DNA of 64,000 bases from Balaenoptera acutorostrata (GCF_949987535.1 NC_080075.1:59369636-59433635); one strand, 5' to 3'. Shown: positions 21,111-33,002, counted from the stretch's first letter. Numbers and translations are program-made. The notes: generated by a model not told the origin, from the letters alone.

Positions 21111-22406
21111 GCTTCCGAATGGGTGGGGATAAGGGGTGACCTCCGGCCTGGGATCCTCAGGAGCTTCTAGGGATTCCTTTTCCTCGCAGCCCCTGGGGAG
21201 TCCGCGGAGACCCATCGAAGCTTACGTCTGGAGCCCCTCTGACAGGAGATGGTCACCCCGTGTGTCCTAAAACACTAAAGAGGCAACCAAGTGCGGGGAG
21301 GGGTCCAAATTTCCCGGGTTCTCCCTTTGCCCCAGTAGGATGAGGGACAAATGAGGGCGAGTCTTCTTGACTAGCTCAAGGCCACCATGCCACAACCCAA
21401 GGCACACAGCAGAGCCCAAGACATACCAGAAGCAAGGAATGTTAGTACTGGACAGGACCCAAGAGTTCATCCTGCCTCCCCTTCAGGGAGGACACTGAGC
21501 CTTAGAAAAGACATGAACTGCGCAAGTTCATGGAGCCTGGTAGAAGCAGAGTTAGAACCTGGGCTTCCTAATCCCCCTGGTGTTTTTTCCACTAGGGATG
21601 CAAAGCCACCCCTTATGCGGGATATCATAGGATTGCCTACTAGGGAACTATAACAAAGGGTTGAAATGAAGTAAGCCTGAATTCCAGGCCCAACTCCATG
21701 TGACTCAGGAGGTGACTGTCAAGTCTCTAAACTTATTTGGACCTCACTTTATTCATTTGCAAAAGGGAGGACTGGACTTGTAACCAAAACCTCTTAAGTA
21801 TACACAGCCTTCTTCTTCCTCCTCCCTCCCCAACCCACCTCTATTCTCCATCCTTCTAAAGACCTTCCAGTGATTTCCCAAGTCCCTCTTGGGACTAGGT
21901 TTTGTGGATCAAAGTACTAGTTACAGAGGAGAAATGTAAGGTGCCCAGGAACTAAATTGATCTATACAATAATAAAGAGCTGAGTTAGAAGAGAATAAGA
22001 GTCATTGTAGACAGAGTTCCAGGAGAGAGGGAGGTACTAAAGCGAGGTGAGAAAAATGAAGTAGCAACTGTCATGAGAGGGACTTGGAGGAATTAGATGG
22101 TTGAAAGGATTGTTAAACATTTTTTTGTTGTCTTGCAGTATACTTCTTCCCTTTGGTGCCTCTTTAAAAATCTTCCCCCAAAAATCTAAATTACTTTAAA
22201 TTTCTTTTTTGGATATCAGACCTGTGTGTCTTCTGAATACCATACTATGTGGAGAATGGCCATAAGGCAGCCAAGATAAATTCAGATTACAGACAAAATG
22301 GTGTTTAAAGTTTAATGTCTTAAGTTTTCAAAATTAAGTTATTTACCCAGTGTTCCCTTTGCTATGGGCATTTTCATATCTGTATGATTCTACCAAGTCT
22401 AATCGC
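21111..22406. other. sequence upstream of EML4 with weak MIR traces
   Basis: CpG density drops off. About 21440-21605 reads in reverse like a MIR-type core (CTGAGCCTTAGAAAAGACAT ... AGAACCTGGGCTTCCTAAT), and 21665-21790 has a weak plus-strand MIR pattern. On the plus strand GCGAGGTGAGAAA near 22043-22053 is a good splice donor and could end an exon of a divergent EML4 antisense lncRNA, but no exon is proven. Confidence 0.4.
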
Positions 22407-22466
22407 TTAATATTTGAGACATCCTCAGTTCTGACTGCTGCTTTTCTGTGTCTGCATGCAAAACTT
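22407..22466 (+). repeat. 60-bp direct repeat, copy 1
   Basis: TTAATATTTGAGACATCCTC begins a 60-bp block that recurs at 23821-23880 with four mismatches. The family is unknown. Confidence 0.9.
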
Positions 22467-22544
22467 TCTGCCTTACGTCAATTAAAAGAATAAGAACTTG
22501 CATTGTTATATTGGTATACATACATATATACACATTTTTTTAGT

Positions 22545-23500
22545 TAAACTTTTTATTTTGAAATAATTGTTGATTCACATGTATTTGTTAGAATATCCTT
22601 TACCCAGGTTCCTCCCAATGGTAATAGCTTACAAAACTATAGTCAATATCACAACCAGGATATTGATACTGATACAATCAAGATACAAAACATTTCCATC
22701 ATTTCCATGAGCACAAGGATCTCTCAGGTTTTCTTTTATAAACACGCCTTTTTTTTTTCTCCCGATAGCACCCCGTCCTTCACTCCTGGCAACCACTAAC
22801 CTGTAATCCATTTCTATAAATATGTCATTTCAATGGAATCATATAATATGTACCGGTTTGGGATTGGCTTTTTTGACGCAGCATAATTCTCTGGAGATTC
22901 ATCCAGGTCACTGTCAGTATTAAGAGTTTGTTCTTGGGCTTCCCTGGTGGTGCAGTGGTTGAGAGTCTGCCTGCCAATGCAGGGGACGCGGGTTCGAGCC
23001 CTGGTCTGGGAAGATCCCACATGCCGCGGAGCAGCTGGGCCCGTGAGCCACAATTACTGAGCCTGCGCGTCTGGAGCCTGTGCTCCGCAACAAGAGAGGC
23101 CGCGATGGTGGGAGGCCCGCGCACCGCGATGAGGAGTGGCTCCCGCTCGCCGCAACTGCGGAGAGCCCTCGCACAGAAACGAAGACCCAACACAGCCAAA
23201 AATAAATTAATTAATTAATTAATTTAAAAAAAAAAAAGAGAGTTTGTTCTTTTTATTGTTGAGAATTCCATGGTATGGATTATCATTGTTTGACCGTTCA
23301 CCTGCTGAAGGACATTTGAGATGTTTCCAATTCAGGGCTATTATGTATAGGTTTGCTATAAATGTTCATGTACAAGTATTTTTTGTGAACATACTTTTCA
23401 TTTCTCTGGGATAAATACCCAGGAATTGGATTATTTGGTTGTATGGTAGCTGTACATTCAGTTTTTTAAGAAACTGCCAAATTTTTTTAAAGAAGAATAT
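22545..23500 (-). repeat. ancient L1 3' region, minus strand, split by a SINE
   Basis: TTACCCAGGTTCCTCCCAAT, ACCAGGATATTGATACTGAT and, after the SINE, GGTATGGATTATCATTGTTT and GGGATAAATACCCAGGAATT are the usual L1M 3' elements in reverse order of transcription. A CHR SINE (22936-23238) interrupts it. Confidence 0.75.
22936..23238 (+). mobile_element. CHR-type SINE
   Basis: Complete copy, GGGCTTCCCTGGTGGTGCAG, with an (AATT)n tail. Target duplication AGAGTTTGTTCTT at 22923-22935 and 23239-23251. It contains CpG-rich sequence, which produces the overlapping 84-124-codon frames. Confidence 0.95.
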
Positions 23501-23820
23501 GATCCAGTTTTATTTTTTTCTTCCATTTTTATTGAGATATAATTGACATACAGCACATATATGTATATTTTTAATTCGGAGAAGGATCCATGTTTTGTGG
23601 GGCCTGAAGCATTTACTATTTGCGGGGCCCTTTTAAGAAAAACTAATACAAAATGTACAGATACAAAATTAGGTTAAATGGAGTATTTCTTTAGACTAAG
23701 AAAAGAAATCACAATAGGTTACACATTTTAAGAAGACTGTAAATACTATAAATATTACAAAATTGAAAAATGTGACATTTAATTAAGTGCCCAACATACC
23801 TCCAATACTTTTTTACTTTT
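23501..23820. repeat. repeat-like sequence of uncertain family
   Basis: 23515-23560 resembles the end of an L1 3' UTR in reverse (TTTATTGAGATATAATTGAC). The following GGGGCCTGAAGCATTTACTA ... GGGGCCCTTTTAAGAAAAAC looks like an old interspersed repeat, but I cannot name it. Confidence 0.4.
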
Positions 23821-23880
23821 TTAATATTTGAGACATCCTCAGTTCTGACAGCTGTTCTTCTGTGCCTGCATGCAAAACTT
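23821..23880 (+). repeat. 60-bp direct repeat, copy 2
   Basis: Copy of 22407-22466, 56 of 60 positions identical by eye, same orientation, 1414 bp downstream. The flanks are not alike. Confidence 0.9.
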
Positions 23881-23889
23881 TTTTTAATA

Positions 23890-24010
23890 GATGTTATTTA
23901 CTGGGATCCTGCTATATGACAGGTTTTGTATCCAGGTACTTTGTATGTCTAACCCCCTTTCAATGTCACAGCAAGCCTATGAGATCAGTGTTATGAATAT
24001 GATAGTGATT
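23890..24010 (-). repeat. MIR SINE, minus strand
   Basis: Reverse MIR pattern: GGTACTTTGTATGTCTAACC followed by CACAGCAAGCCTATGAGATC. Confidence 0.5.
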
Positions 24011-25840
24011 TTTTAAAATAACTTTTTAATAGAGAGGATAAAAGAACTTTAGTTTTTCCTCTAGTTGATGGTTGATCAAATTTGTCTTTATTTTTGACAG
24101 TTGGGATGCCTAAAATACCACTTCACACATATCATATAGGCTGTTCATAATATTGCTGCAGGAATTCTGATTAATACCATTTCATGTGATTCCCATTTAA
24201 AAAAAAGAAAAGAAAGAAAGTGTATGGTGAATTTAAAAAGGATTTAGAAGGATTTTCCCTAGACTTAGCTTCTGGCTCTTTATGTTTCAAACCTTGTTTC
24301 TCCCACACTACCCACATACTTCCAGTGCCAGGCATGTGTTCATATCACATTATGACCTCTAGCCCTGTAACCTCCATGACAGGATGCCAGGTGAATCAGT
24401 GCAGGGGGCCATAGGAATATTCCTGGAATCTGTTGCTAAATAAAGACAGCCAGCAATAACTTAATTAAATGTGACTGTAACCCATGTAATTATGTTTCAT
24501 TAAGCCTGAAATTAAATGTATCCCCAACTCAACTTTCCCTTAGCCAGATACCCAAAATATCCAGGGTCACTCCAACACCACCTGACATCAAGGGAAATGT
24601 GATAAAGTGGAGGTTGTAGTGGAAAGACACTTTCCTGGAGCCTTGGAAGAAATCCCCTAGAGCTTAAGTTTCATTACTTTCATGATAAATCTGCCTCTGT
24701 TTTAGTTACTTCTATTTTTACAAAAGTAATCCATGCTTATCCTAACTAGTAAAGTCAACCAAAAGTTTATTTAAAACAAACAAACATACAGGAAAGGACA
24801 GGAACAATGAAATAAATCCTCACTCAGAAAAAGGACAGATGGGAGGAGAAATACGGCAGTCACTTATCCACAGCAATTACAGAATTCTGCTGGGATAGAT
24901 ATTATGAAGTGTAAGGAAAGTTCTTTGCTTAAATCTTACTCTTCTTTGCAAGGAACTACCTTATCCACTGTACTCCAGGGCCCCTGGCTTTGCTATTCTA
25001 CGAAAAGAGGGTGTTGGGGAATATACCTTCCTCATAGGCTGCTCAGCTCACTTCCTATTGGTGCAAATATGAAATCCAAAGATTACTTTCAACTCAAAAA
25101 ATCAAACGATTTCTTTGAGAACATGATTCACGCAAAAACTTGGTAGACATTTTATCTGTTTGCTTCCAGTCAGCAACGTGTGCCACACCCAAAGTTCTTT
25201 ACTATACGTAATTCTCAAGCATGATTTGTCTTTGCTTGTCTAACCCCAGTTCCCCTCTCTCTCTCTCTCTCTCTCAATTTAATGGGGGCTATCTTCACAC
25301 CATTAAACTTGGATGAGAAGACCACACTCTTAATCAGGTCTTTGCAGTGAGTCTGGGTCTAACTGGACCTTTGTGACTCAAAGGTTTTTAATATTTTGTT
25401 TCCTATCTCGGTGTCTAGAAGTAGTCAGCTTTCTAATCTTTTATCCCCCAAATTTCTGGACTTCTTCTAACTCTTTTACTCCTGCTTACAAACCAGCCAA
25501 TTCTTGCTTGAGCTTTTCTCTTTGTTGTAATGCTTTACTAAAGTTAGGAAATAGTAGCTACCACACACTACCTCTCTCTTTCCAAAAACTTCCTCTAGAG
25601 CTTTAGGCCTGCTAGGCAAGTAGTGTGCCATCTTCTAAGTTGTCACAAGCGACAGTTGTAGCAAATCTTTTGCCATGACATAACAGACTCTCGAGTATTC
25701 CAACCTCTAATGTCTGTTTCCACACCATCCCTGACCCAACCGCAAATTCAAAGCAATATGTTTTAGGTTTTTTTCTTTACAGCAGCATTCAACTTCAAGT
25801 TTTCATCTTCTGCATTCAAGATAGGCTGACTGCTATTAAA
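24011..25840. other. unassigned intergenic sequence
   Basis: No gene or RNA recognised. A (CT)n run lies at 25255-25275. Open frames of 64-80 codons here have no recognisable homology. Confidence 0.45.
25255..25275. repeat. (CT)n microsatellite
   Basis: About ten CT dinucleotides, a pure polypyrimidine run on the plus strand. Confidence 0.85.
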
Positions 25841-26160
25841 AACAATCCCAAAATTTCAGCTGGCTTAATACAATAAATTTGTTTTTTACTCTTATCACTA
25901 TCTAGTGCATATCATCAGGGACTCTGCCCCATGAAGTCATTCAAGGCTTCTTCTGTGTTAGTCCACACTTTTCAGCCAGCAAATAAGGGTGGTGGTAGAA
26001 GAACAGGGAGAGTCAATCAGGAAGTTTATGGTTCAGACATGGAAGTATGAACCTCACTTTCATCCACATTCCATGGTCTGGAAGTAGTTGCATCACCACA
26101 CTGAACTGCAAGGGAGGCTAGGAAATATAGTCTGTGTAACCGGAAGGAAAAGAGAAACAT
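25840..26160. repeat. old interspersed repeat, family not assigned
   Basis: AATCCCAAAATTTCAGCTGG, CTTAATACAATAAATTTG and GGGACTCTGCCCCATGAAGT recall a common mammalian repeat. I am confident only that it is repeat-like. Confidence 0.45.
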
Positions 26161-26294
26161 TTTGGTAACAATGACCCAAATAGTTTCTCCCATATTCCTT
26201 TTCATAGCTATAATCTTTTATTTACTTAAATGATTATTCAATTAGTATCTTACCCATTAGGTTGTACACTACAAGAAGAGCTATTAGAAAATGG

Positions 26295-26570
26295 GAGAGG
26301 TAGTACATCCCAGTGCTTAAGAGTGCAGACTCTGGAGTCACACTGCCTAGATTGAAATCCCAACTCCACCACTTACTAGCTATGTAACATTGGACAAATC
26401 ACCACATCTCTCTGTGCCTCAGTTTTTTCATCTGTAAAATGAGGATAATACTATTTCTACTTCTAGAATGTTGAGGGGCTGCAATGAGATAATACATGAA
26501 AAGCTCTTAGAACAGGGCCCCATATGTTGTAAGTACTCGGTAAGTATTAGCTGCTGTTATTATTAAAAGC
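26295..26570 (+). repeat. MIR SINE, nearly complete
   Basis: Well-preserved MIR: GTGCAGACTCTGGAGTCACA, CACTTACTAGCTATGTAAC, CTCTGTGCCTCAGTTTTTTC, ATCTGTAAAATGAGGATAAT, in that order. Confidence 0.9.
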
Positions 26571-26579
26571 AGGCTTGCA

Positions 26580-28880
26580 TTGTGTCTGTTTTTACTCACC
26601 ATTATATACTGAGTGCCTATTACAGAGTAGCTGTTCGATATCTAGTGAATATCGAACAAACATAGAACTCTGAAAACTAGTCAATCTGAAAACATTATTT
26701 CAACAACCAATGCCCAATTGTTTTAAAGCAGCCAGTATTAATTTTTGTGTTTTATATTTATCAAATTAGATCTTGTAAACTGTCTAATACTACTATAATA
26801 AAGTGAAAGATTTAACATAAATCCCTCAAAATTAAAATATAGCTGCACATTATCGTGAAACACACATAAAAATCCAAATATACTAAACAATTACCAATTA
26901 CTGGGTGGTTATTTGGAGCTTTCACTCTAACAAAAGATTTATCTTTAGATTATTTTCAATACCGAGCTCTCCTTACCCCTCACTTTGAACCCTTTAAGTG
27001 CAATTTAATTCAAGTGTAAAAATATGCACCAGTTTTTAGGAGCTCAGTTATTGCAAAGGGCTAAATATAGCTCTCAAATAATAAAAATTAGAAACAGTTT
27101 CTTCATACACAGAATCTTGACTCTGTGTTTAGCTACCTTCCCCTCTACGTCAAAATAGGATTATTGTGGGAGGGGTTTCAGAATACCTGTGAAGACACAC
27201 AACACCTATTGTCAAAGCCTTGACCTAAGATTTGAAGAAAAATAAAAATTCCTATAATGGTTTCTTTGTTTTGCTCTCGTTAGCTAGATGACCTTGAAAG
27301 GTAACTAGAAAACTCTTTGGTTTCTTGACATTCTCTCCCTCAGACATTTTTAAAGTGACATCAAGAGCAATTAAGTTTGGGTTTGTTTTTTTTTTAAAGT
27401 ATGCTGGGCTTTCCGCTTGTATTTCATTGTCTTAATGTTATTTTTAAAACTAAACTCTATGGGCATGGAATTGTATAGATTATATAAATCAATAGTCCAC
27501 ATAAGCATAAGTATGGTAGAGAAAAAAAACTTAAATGTTTTTCTTTGGCCTTCAGAATCAGAAATTAACAATTTCCAAGTGGGGGGAAAAGGGTTCTTTT
27601 AGTTCTTTGTTTTTATAATATGTTTAACATAAGCAATGTACGGAAGAGTTCCAAGGTCTGTCAGAGGCTAAATGGCAATGTTGTTCTAGCTTCTAACCAT
27701 AAGGAATGCCTAGGGATAACTTTAAAATTATTTCAAAAGAAAAAAAAGTGTGGGAGGATGTACCCCAAAGTGATAAAAAGTAGTTGCCGCTGGAAGTGAA
27801 ATTGAGTGGGGGAAGGAAAATGTAGGGAGAGTTACAGGGGATTTCACTTTTAAGTATATCATATCATACTATTAATCATAAAATAATACTTAATAATCAT
27901 AAGTATTATTTTAATCATATTAACATGTGTTCATTTTAAAAACCATTAGAGAGGCGAAAAATGCATTGCAGTGCATATTAATTCACATACCCACAAACTA
28001 TCTGCAGAGACTGGTTTAAAATATCATGCTTATTGAATAACTTTTACCAATCTTGGCACGATCGTTATCTTCAACCTAAAGTCTTACTGACCTCAGGGGG
28101 AAAAAAATCAAGCAATTAGCAGTGCTGTAAATTCTTGGCAAGAGCTTATGAGACTGAAATCTATACAGTGAGGTTCACCAAACACGCCTGACTGAGGGGG
28201 ATTTGCTGCGTGGATGCATGAGTGAGTGAACGAATGCTGACTGAGGTTAATTTGGTCACTCTGATGTTGCCATTCATGACTAGCAGTGAGAAGACCCAGC
28301 CTGGGCTGCAGAGCTGGATTTTCCCAGTGCTGACCCAGAATTTATGCCATGAAGTGGGGCTGGTTGAGATTGTGGAACAAATTTTAAAGTTTCTTTTTAT
28401 GTGCTAGAGCTTCACCACATTTACAGAATGCTGGGTGAGCCTTAGAAATAATAGCTAATAATTTTCATCTGTCCACTATAACTATATACTTTTTCCCCGT
28501 AAGGAATTCGTAGCAGCCTCTCACAAAATTGAAATTCTGCAGGGAAATACTTTAAAATAGCAATGTTATAGTGGAAAGCAGCCAGTCAGGGAAATTCAAC
28601 TCCCAAAATTAATAACACAGGATGTTCTCCACTTGCAAATAAAATATTTCCAAAAGGTCACTTGCAAGTCAGCTGTTTGAAATTAGGAACAATGCTATAA
28701 ATGGTGGTTAGATTTCCACTTAACTCCCAAAACATGTAGCATACTGATCCTAACGTGCCTTCCTTAAAACCACATTGATGACAACCTTACTTAAAGTTTT
28801 GAAACAGACAGGTCTGTAATTGAATATTGTTCATTATAAGCATCTGTGAGTTGATGTTGTAACCTAAATACAACTCATAA
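26580..28880. other. unassigned AT-rich intergenic sequence
   Basis: No gene found. Two small perfect hairpins: 9-bp arms GTTCGATAT/ATATCGAAC at 26633-26657, and 12-bp arms AAATAATACTTA/TAAGTATTATTT at 27881-27911. An L2-tail-like stretch is at about 26580-26660. The 61-66-codon frames around 27371-27602 are opposite-strand shadows. Confidence 0.45.
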
Positions 28881-29072
28881 CACCATTCCAACCTTCAAAG
28901 AGCTGACTTAAAATGCCCTAGGAGGTAGGTTTTATTATTCCCGTTTTTTGGACCAGGAAAATGAGCCTCAAAAATATACAACTAGAAGGTGGGAAAATCA
29001 GAGTTTGAACCCGTATCAATCCGCATCTGAAGGTCAAGAACTTTTCACTGCACCAGTTTGCCTCTCAGTCTC
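28880..29072 (-). repeat. MIR SINE, minus strand
   Basis: AGGTAGGTTTTATTATTCCC, GACCAGGAAAATGAGCCTCA and TTTTCACTGCACCAGTTTGC follow the reverse complement of MIR. Confidence 0.75.
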
Positions 29073-29479
29073 ATTAGAATTCTATTGTGGAGATCCTTGA
29101 ATGCCAGGCTGAGAGGTCTACAATGTAGTTTCAGCAGCAAGTGATAAGATCAAAGTGTTGCTATAGAAAAAATTAACCTGTGGGTGGATAAATTGGAGGA
29201 GGCACTGAAAGTGGAGAATGCAATCTGAAGCCTGTAATGAGGGAGGAGGAGCTGCAGAAAGGTCCAGGAAGAAAATGGTGTAAAGGAAAACAACAAATGA
29301 ATGAACAACAAACAAATCCTTGCAAACCTGGATGACTGATTGCCTCAGAAGCTGAGGGAGTGAAAGGTGTAAAAGAAATCATCTAGATTCAGCTCCCAGT
29401 AATGGAGAGAATGGTGGTGGCATTAAATGCAAATGGGGACTTAAGGAAATGAAGTGGTTAGGGAAAAGAAAATATGGTG
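29073..29479. other. unassigned intergenic sequence
   Basis: No gene or named repeat. Overlapping minus-strand frames of 65-69 codons lack recognisable features. Confidence 0.45.
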
Positions 29480-29935
29480 GTTGATGGCCATTTTTTGGTT
29501 GGCCTGTGTCGATCCCCTTTCCCTCTGTGGGAAACTGAAGGGAATCAGGAGTCATCTTTGGCAGCTGGGGCCCAGGCACATGACCTGGACCAACTGGAAG
29601 CCCCAGCCCAGGTCTTTGAGTCTAGGGGGAATGACACAAAAACTAGCAGTTAGGGACCACGCGGGAAGGTGGCTGAGATATTGAAGGCCAGCTTTGATCG
29701 TGTGCGGGGAAAGCCAGTTCCAGGGCAGTGTCCTCAACAGATTCCTCCTATGGAGTGAACTTGGCCGTGCTCTCTGTGCCCTAGACTGCCTGGGTCCCTG
29801 CCCATTTTCCATGCTTGGTCCTCTGGCTTCCCTGTAGACCCAGTGAGCCACCTGATATCCTCCCAGTGAATTCGTTTTCTGCTTGAGTTAGCCAGAGTGG
29901 GTTTCTGTTGTTTGCAGTTGAAAACCTTGTGTGGT
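29480..29935 (+). repeat. old LTR-like repeat
   Basis: The end, TTTCTGCTTGAGTTAGCCAG ... GTGGGTTTCTGTTGTTTGCAG at about 29878-29920, is typical of an old mammalian ERV-type LTR. The 5' part (GCACATGACCTGGACCAACT) fits a related pattern. No internal retroviral sequence is present and the family is not assigned. Confidence 0.45.
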
Positions 29936-29984
29936 AAAAAATACTGCCTTCAGTTTTAAACAGATTGAACTGGCATCATGAGCA

Positions 29985-30585
29985 GATGCCCAGATGGAAG
30001 CCTCTAGCACACAGTTTGAAATGTGAGATTCAAGTTCGGGAGAGGGCTAGGTCTGGGAATATAGATTTAGGATACTTCTAAATAGAGCCAATGATTTAAG
30101 CCATGAGAAATTACCCAGGGAAAAGATTTGAGAGAGAGAAAATGGAAGTGAACAATGTGTAGAAATGGAAGGACCACTAAAATTTAAGAGGCAAGAGAAC
30201 GAGTCAGGGAAAAAGCAGTAACAGTCATAGAAGGCAAATCATGCTAGTGTCATATTACAGAACCCAAAAGAGACAAGAGTTTTAAAAACTGATGGAAATC
30301 AGATGCTATTAAATGCTACAGAATCCAAGGAAGATGGGAACTGAGAAAGGGGCACTCGTTGTAGTGATTAGGAGGTCACTGGTCTTTAGAGAGCTGTTTT
30401 ATCATTGATAGTGGGAAAGAAATCAGGTTGGGGGGCGGGGTGGAGACTGAGAGGCTGGTGTGAAAGCCAAAGAAGAAAATATAGGCTAGAGTTTAAAGAA
30501 TTTTGGCAAGACTTTGTTTTGTTCACTAGACAAGCACCTGGCATATGGCAAGTGCTCAATAAATATTTGCTTAATGAATGAATAA
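29985..30585 (+). repeat. L2 LINE fragment with 3' tail
   Basis: AAATGCTACAGAATCCAAGG, TTAGGAGGTCACTGGTCTTT and the tail AAGTGCTCAATAAATATTTG CTTAATGAATGAA follow the L2 order in plus orientation. Confidence 0.65.
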
Positions 30586-31100
30586 AGAAGAGCAGAAGCA
30601 GAGAATTAACTTGAGCTGAAGCATGATAAAGGCACAAATTTTTAGAATTGGGGTACCTGAGTATGCCTGCCAGCCAGCGTTACCAATCCTCTCTCCTGCT
30701 TCCTCCTTGGGCTGGAGAACCTGATTTCCTAGACTCTCACTAGTTACCTAGTAGATGCTTTTTCCCCACCCCATACTACTGTCCTCCTTACTCCACTTTT
30801 CAGTTTGTTTGTACTATAAGCTAATATAACAGCCATTCCCTAAATTACAATTCCTTATCCTTATTAATTTCTTAATTTCCTCAGAAAATTCTTTCCTCTA
30901 CTAATTTATATCCCATACAGAGCTAAGTCAAATATTCCTTATCCATATTTATTTTGTCCCATACTTCAGTAGAACCTCAGCAAGCTATTGTGGATGACCT
31001 GATAAAACCAAGTCTGATTAACTAGAAACTTAATTTCAGCTATATCATTAGGTGATATCTTGATTGCACATTTCTAGAAATTCACTACTCTGTGGTGCTT
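30586..31100. other. unassigned intergenic sequence
   Basis: No gene or repeat recognised before the SINE pair. Confidence 0.45.
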
Positions 31101-31120
31101 TGAAACACCAATTTTAAAAA

Positions 31121-31441
31121 AAAATTAATTTATTTATTTTTGGCTGCACTGGGTCTTCGTTGCTGCATGCGGGCTTTTCTCTAGTTGTGGTGAGCGGGGG
31201 CTACTCTTCATTGCGGTGCGCGGGCTTCTCATTGCGGTGGCTTCTCTTGTTGCGGAGCACGGGCTCTAGGCGCGCTGGCTTCAGTAGTTGTGGCTTGCGG
31301 GCTGTAGAGCGCAGGCTCAGTAGTTGTGGTGCATGGGCTTAGTTGCTCCGCAGCGTGTTGGATCTTCCCGGACCAGGGCTTGAACCCGTGTCCCCTGCAT
31401 TGGCAGGCAGATTCTCAACCACTGCGCCACCAGGGAAGCCC
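31121..31441 (-). mobile_element. CHR-type SINE nested at the tail of another
   Basis: Complete reverse copy, ending CCACCAGGGAAGCCC. It is flanked by CCAATTTT-AAAAA (about 31109-31120 and 31442-31454), which belongs to the target/tail junction of the neighbouring SINE. It therefore inserted after that SINE. Confidence 0.9.
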
Positions 31442-31454
31442 CCAATTTTTAAAA

Positions 31455-31806
31455 ATAAATTTATTTATTTTATTTATTTATTTTTGGCTGCATTGGGTCT
31501 TCATTGCTGCGTGCGGGCTCTCTCTAGTTGTGGCGAGTGGGAGCTACTCTTCGTTGCAGTACACGGGCTTCTCATTGGCGTGGCTTCTCTTGCTGCGGAG
31601 CTCAGGTTCTAGGCTTGCAGGCTTCAGTAGTTGTAGCATGCAGGCTCAGTAGTTGTGGCTTGCAGCCTCTAGAGAGCAGGCTCAGTAGTTGTGGCTCATG
31701 GGCTTAGTTGCTCTGTGGCATGTGGGATCTTCCCGGACCAGGGCTCGAACCCATGTCCCCTGCATTGGCAGGCAGATTCTTAACCACTGCACCACCAGGG
31801 AAGCCC
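31455..31806 (-). mobile_element. CHR-type SINE (earlier of a nested pair)
   Basis: Complete reverse copy with a long (ATTT)n tail. Its outer target duplication TGAAACACCAAATTTTAAA is at 31807-31825, with the partner TGAAACACCAATTTTAAAA at 31101-31119, beyond the other SINE. Confidence 0.92.
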
Positions 31807-31825
31807 TGAAACACCAAATTTTAAA

Positions 31826-32466
31826 TCCAATAGCTAAATGACCAAATACAGGATCAAAACCTTGTAAAGAAATCTTATAAAAGCATAAAGTTAAAATGGC
31901 CTCTGATTTAAATAACAAGAAACATAAAATGTAAGATTTATTTTATTATCAATCTTTCTCCAAATGTCAGAAGTCTATGAGTAAAGAACCGGCATTTAAA
32001 AGATAAATTGTAACTAGAAATGTAAGAAGTCATAAGTGGTTCTTAAGTGCAATGAAACGTTTGCACTATAATAATAAGATTAAAGACCTGGAGATTTCCC
32101 ACCCCTGGTTTATGGTTCTTCATGGATGTAATTAAAGCACATAAAGCTTTTCCAATGAGTTTAAGAAGCAGTTTCCTTTTTGTCTGCAAACTTAAGGGAG
32201 GTAGTCTGAGTGCCTATCATAGGTTCATCAGAGCAGTAAGCTGTATGGGTGTTACTGTATTAATTTGCCTTTAGAAATTATTTTTGGAAAAAGAAAGAAA
32301 TATAAAATGAATAATTTGCTTTTGATCATGTCATTCCGTTTAGTTTCTTTTGTTAGTAATTTTAGGTACACAATACATGCAAACAGAATGCATTTGTGGG
32401 CACATTGAGTATGTGTGTCTCCAGATAGGTGGTCAAGAAATTTTTATATCATTCCTCACCCTCCTC
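31826..32466. other. unassigned intergenic sequence
   Basis: AT-rich, no gene or repeat recognised. Confidence 0.45.
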
Positions 32467-32950
32467 CTAATCTAAAACTTGGTTTTGCCCACACTGAGTG
32501 CTTGACTGAGGTGGGAATGGTCTGACGCAGAACATTTCCAGTTGCACAGGCCAGGGGTGCTCATCATCGAAGTCCTTCCAGTCACAATAGGGCTGTTTCA
32601 TTCTTGGGTCTTGGGGACTTGCACTCAGCTGAATGGTCATTTCCAGATAAGGCCTCCCTGGCCACTTTCCTTCCATTGAAACTGTGACAGCTGAAGTTTT
32701 GGGAAGATCTATGAATCTGTTAGTCTACGAACTAAAATGGGTATGAGATTACCTCAGACCTGAAACCTTCTTTCCAAAACGGTGGCATTTTGGCACCAGC
32801 CTGTGCAGTGAGATATGACCCAGGTACCATGGTGTGAGATGGACCATTCTCATCCAAGAGTGAGAAGCCACTTCTGTGGAAGAGCCTCAGGGGCCTCCCA
32901 GGGACAAGGTGTGAGAAAGGCATCTTCTCATCAGTGCCAGTCTCAGCCAT
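32467..32950 (-). pseudogene. protein-like segment, possible degraded pseudogene, parent unknown
   Basis: Two minus-strand open stretches lie in order: 32950-32732 (72 codons, starting MAETGTDEKMPFSHLVPGR) and 32676-32467 (69 codons, containing DPRMKQPYCDWKDFDDEHPW). They are separated by a frame change and stops at about 32680-32735. Composition is balanced, rich in P, W, D and E, unlike repeat translations. No splice sites or poly(A) tail were found, and an ancient L1 begins directly upstream at about 33003. I do not recognise the protein. It may be a processed pseudogene, a piece of an old element, or chance. Confidence 0.3.
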
Positions 32951-33002
32951 CCAGGATTCTGCACAAAACCAGGCTCGCCAAGCTGGCCCGTTGGCCGGTC
33001 AA

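Noticed and set aside
20457..21170. 237-codon plus-strand open frame across the EML4 CpG island
   Set aside because: It is antisense to EML4 exon 1, built of P/R/A-rich low-complexity codons typical of GC-rich DNA, and its middle repeats PRPRAAVAP only because of the 24-bp duplication. No domain is recognised.
26633..26657. 9-bp perfect hairpin GTTCGATAT/ATATCGAAC
   Set aside because: It lies in a decayed L2-like tail. Arms this short arise by chance in 64 kb, and no T-run or RNA context is present.
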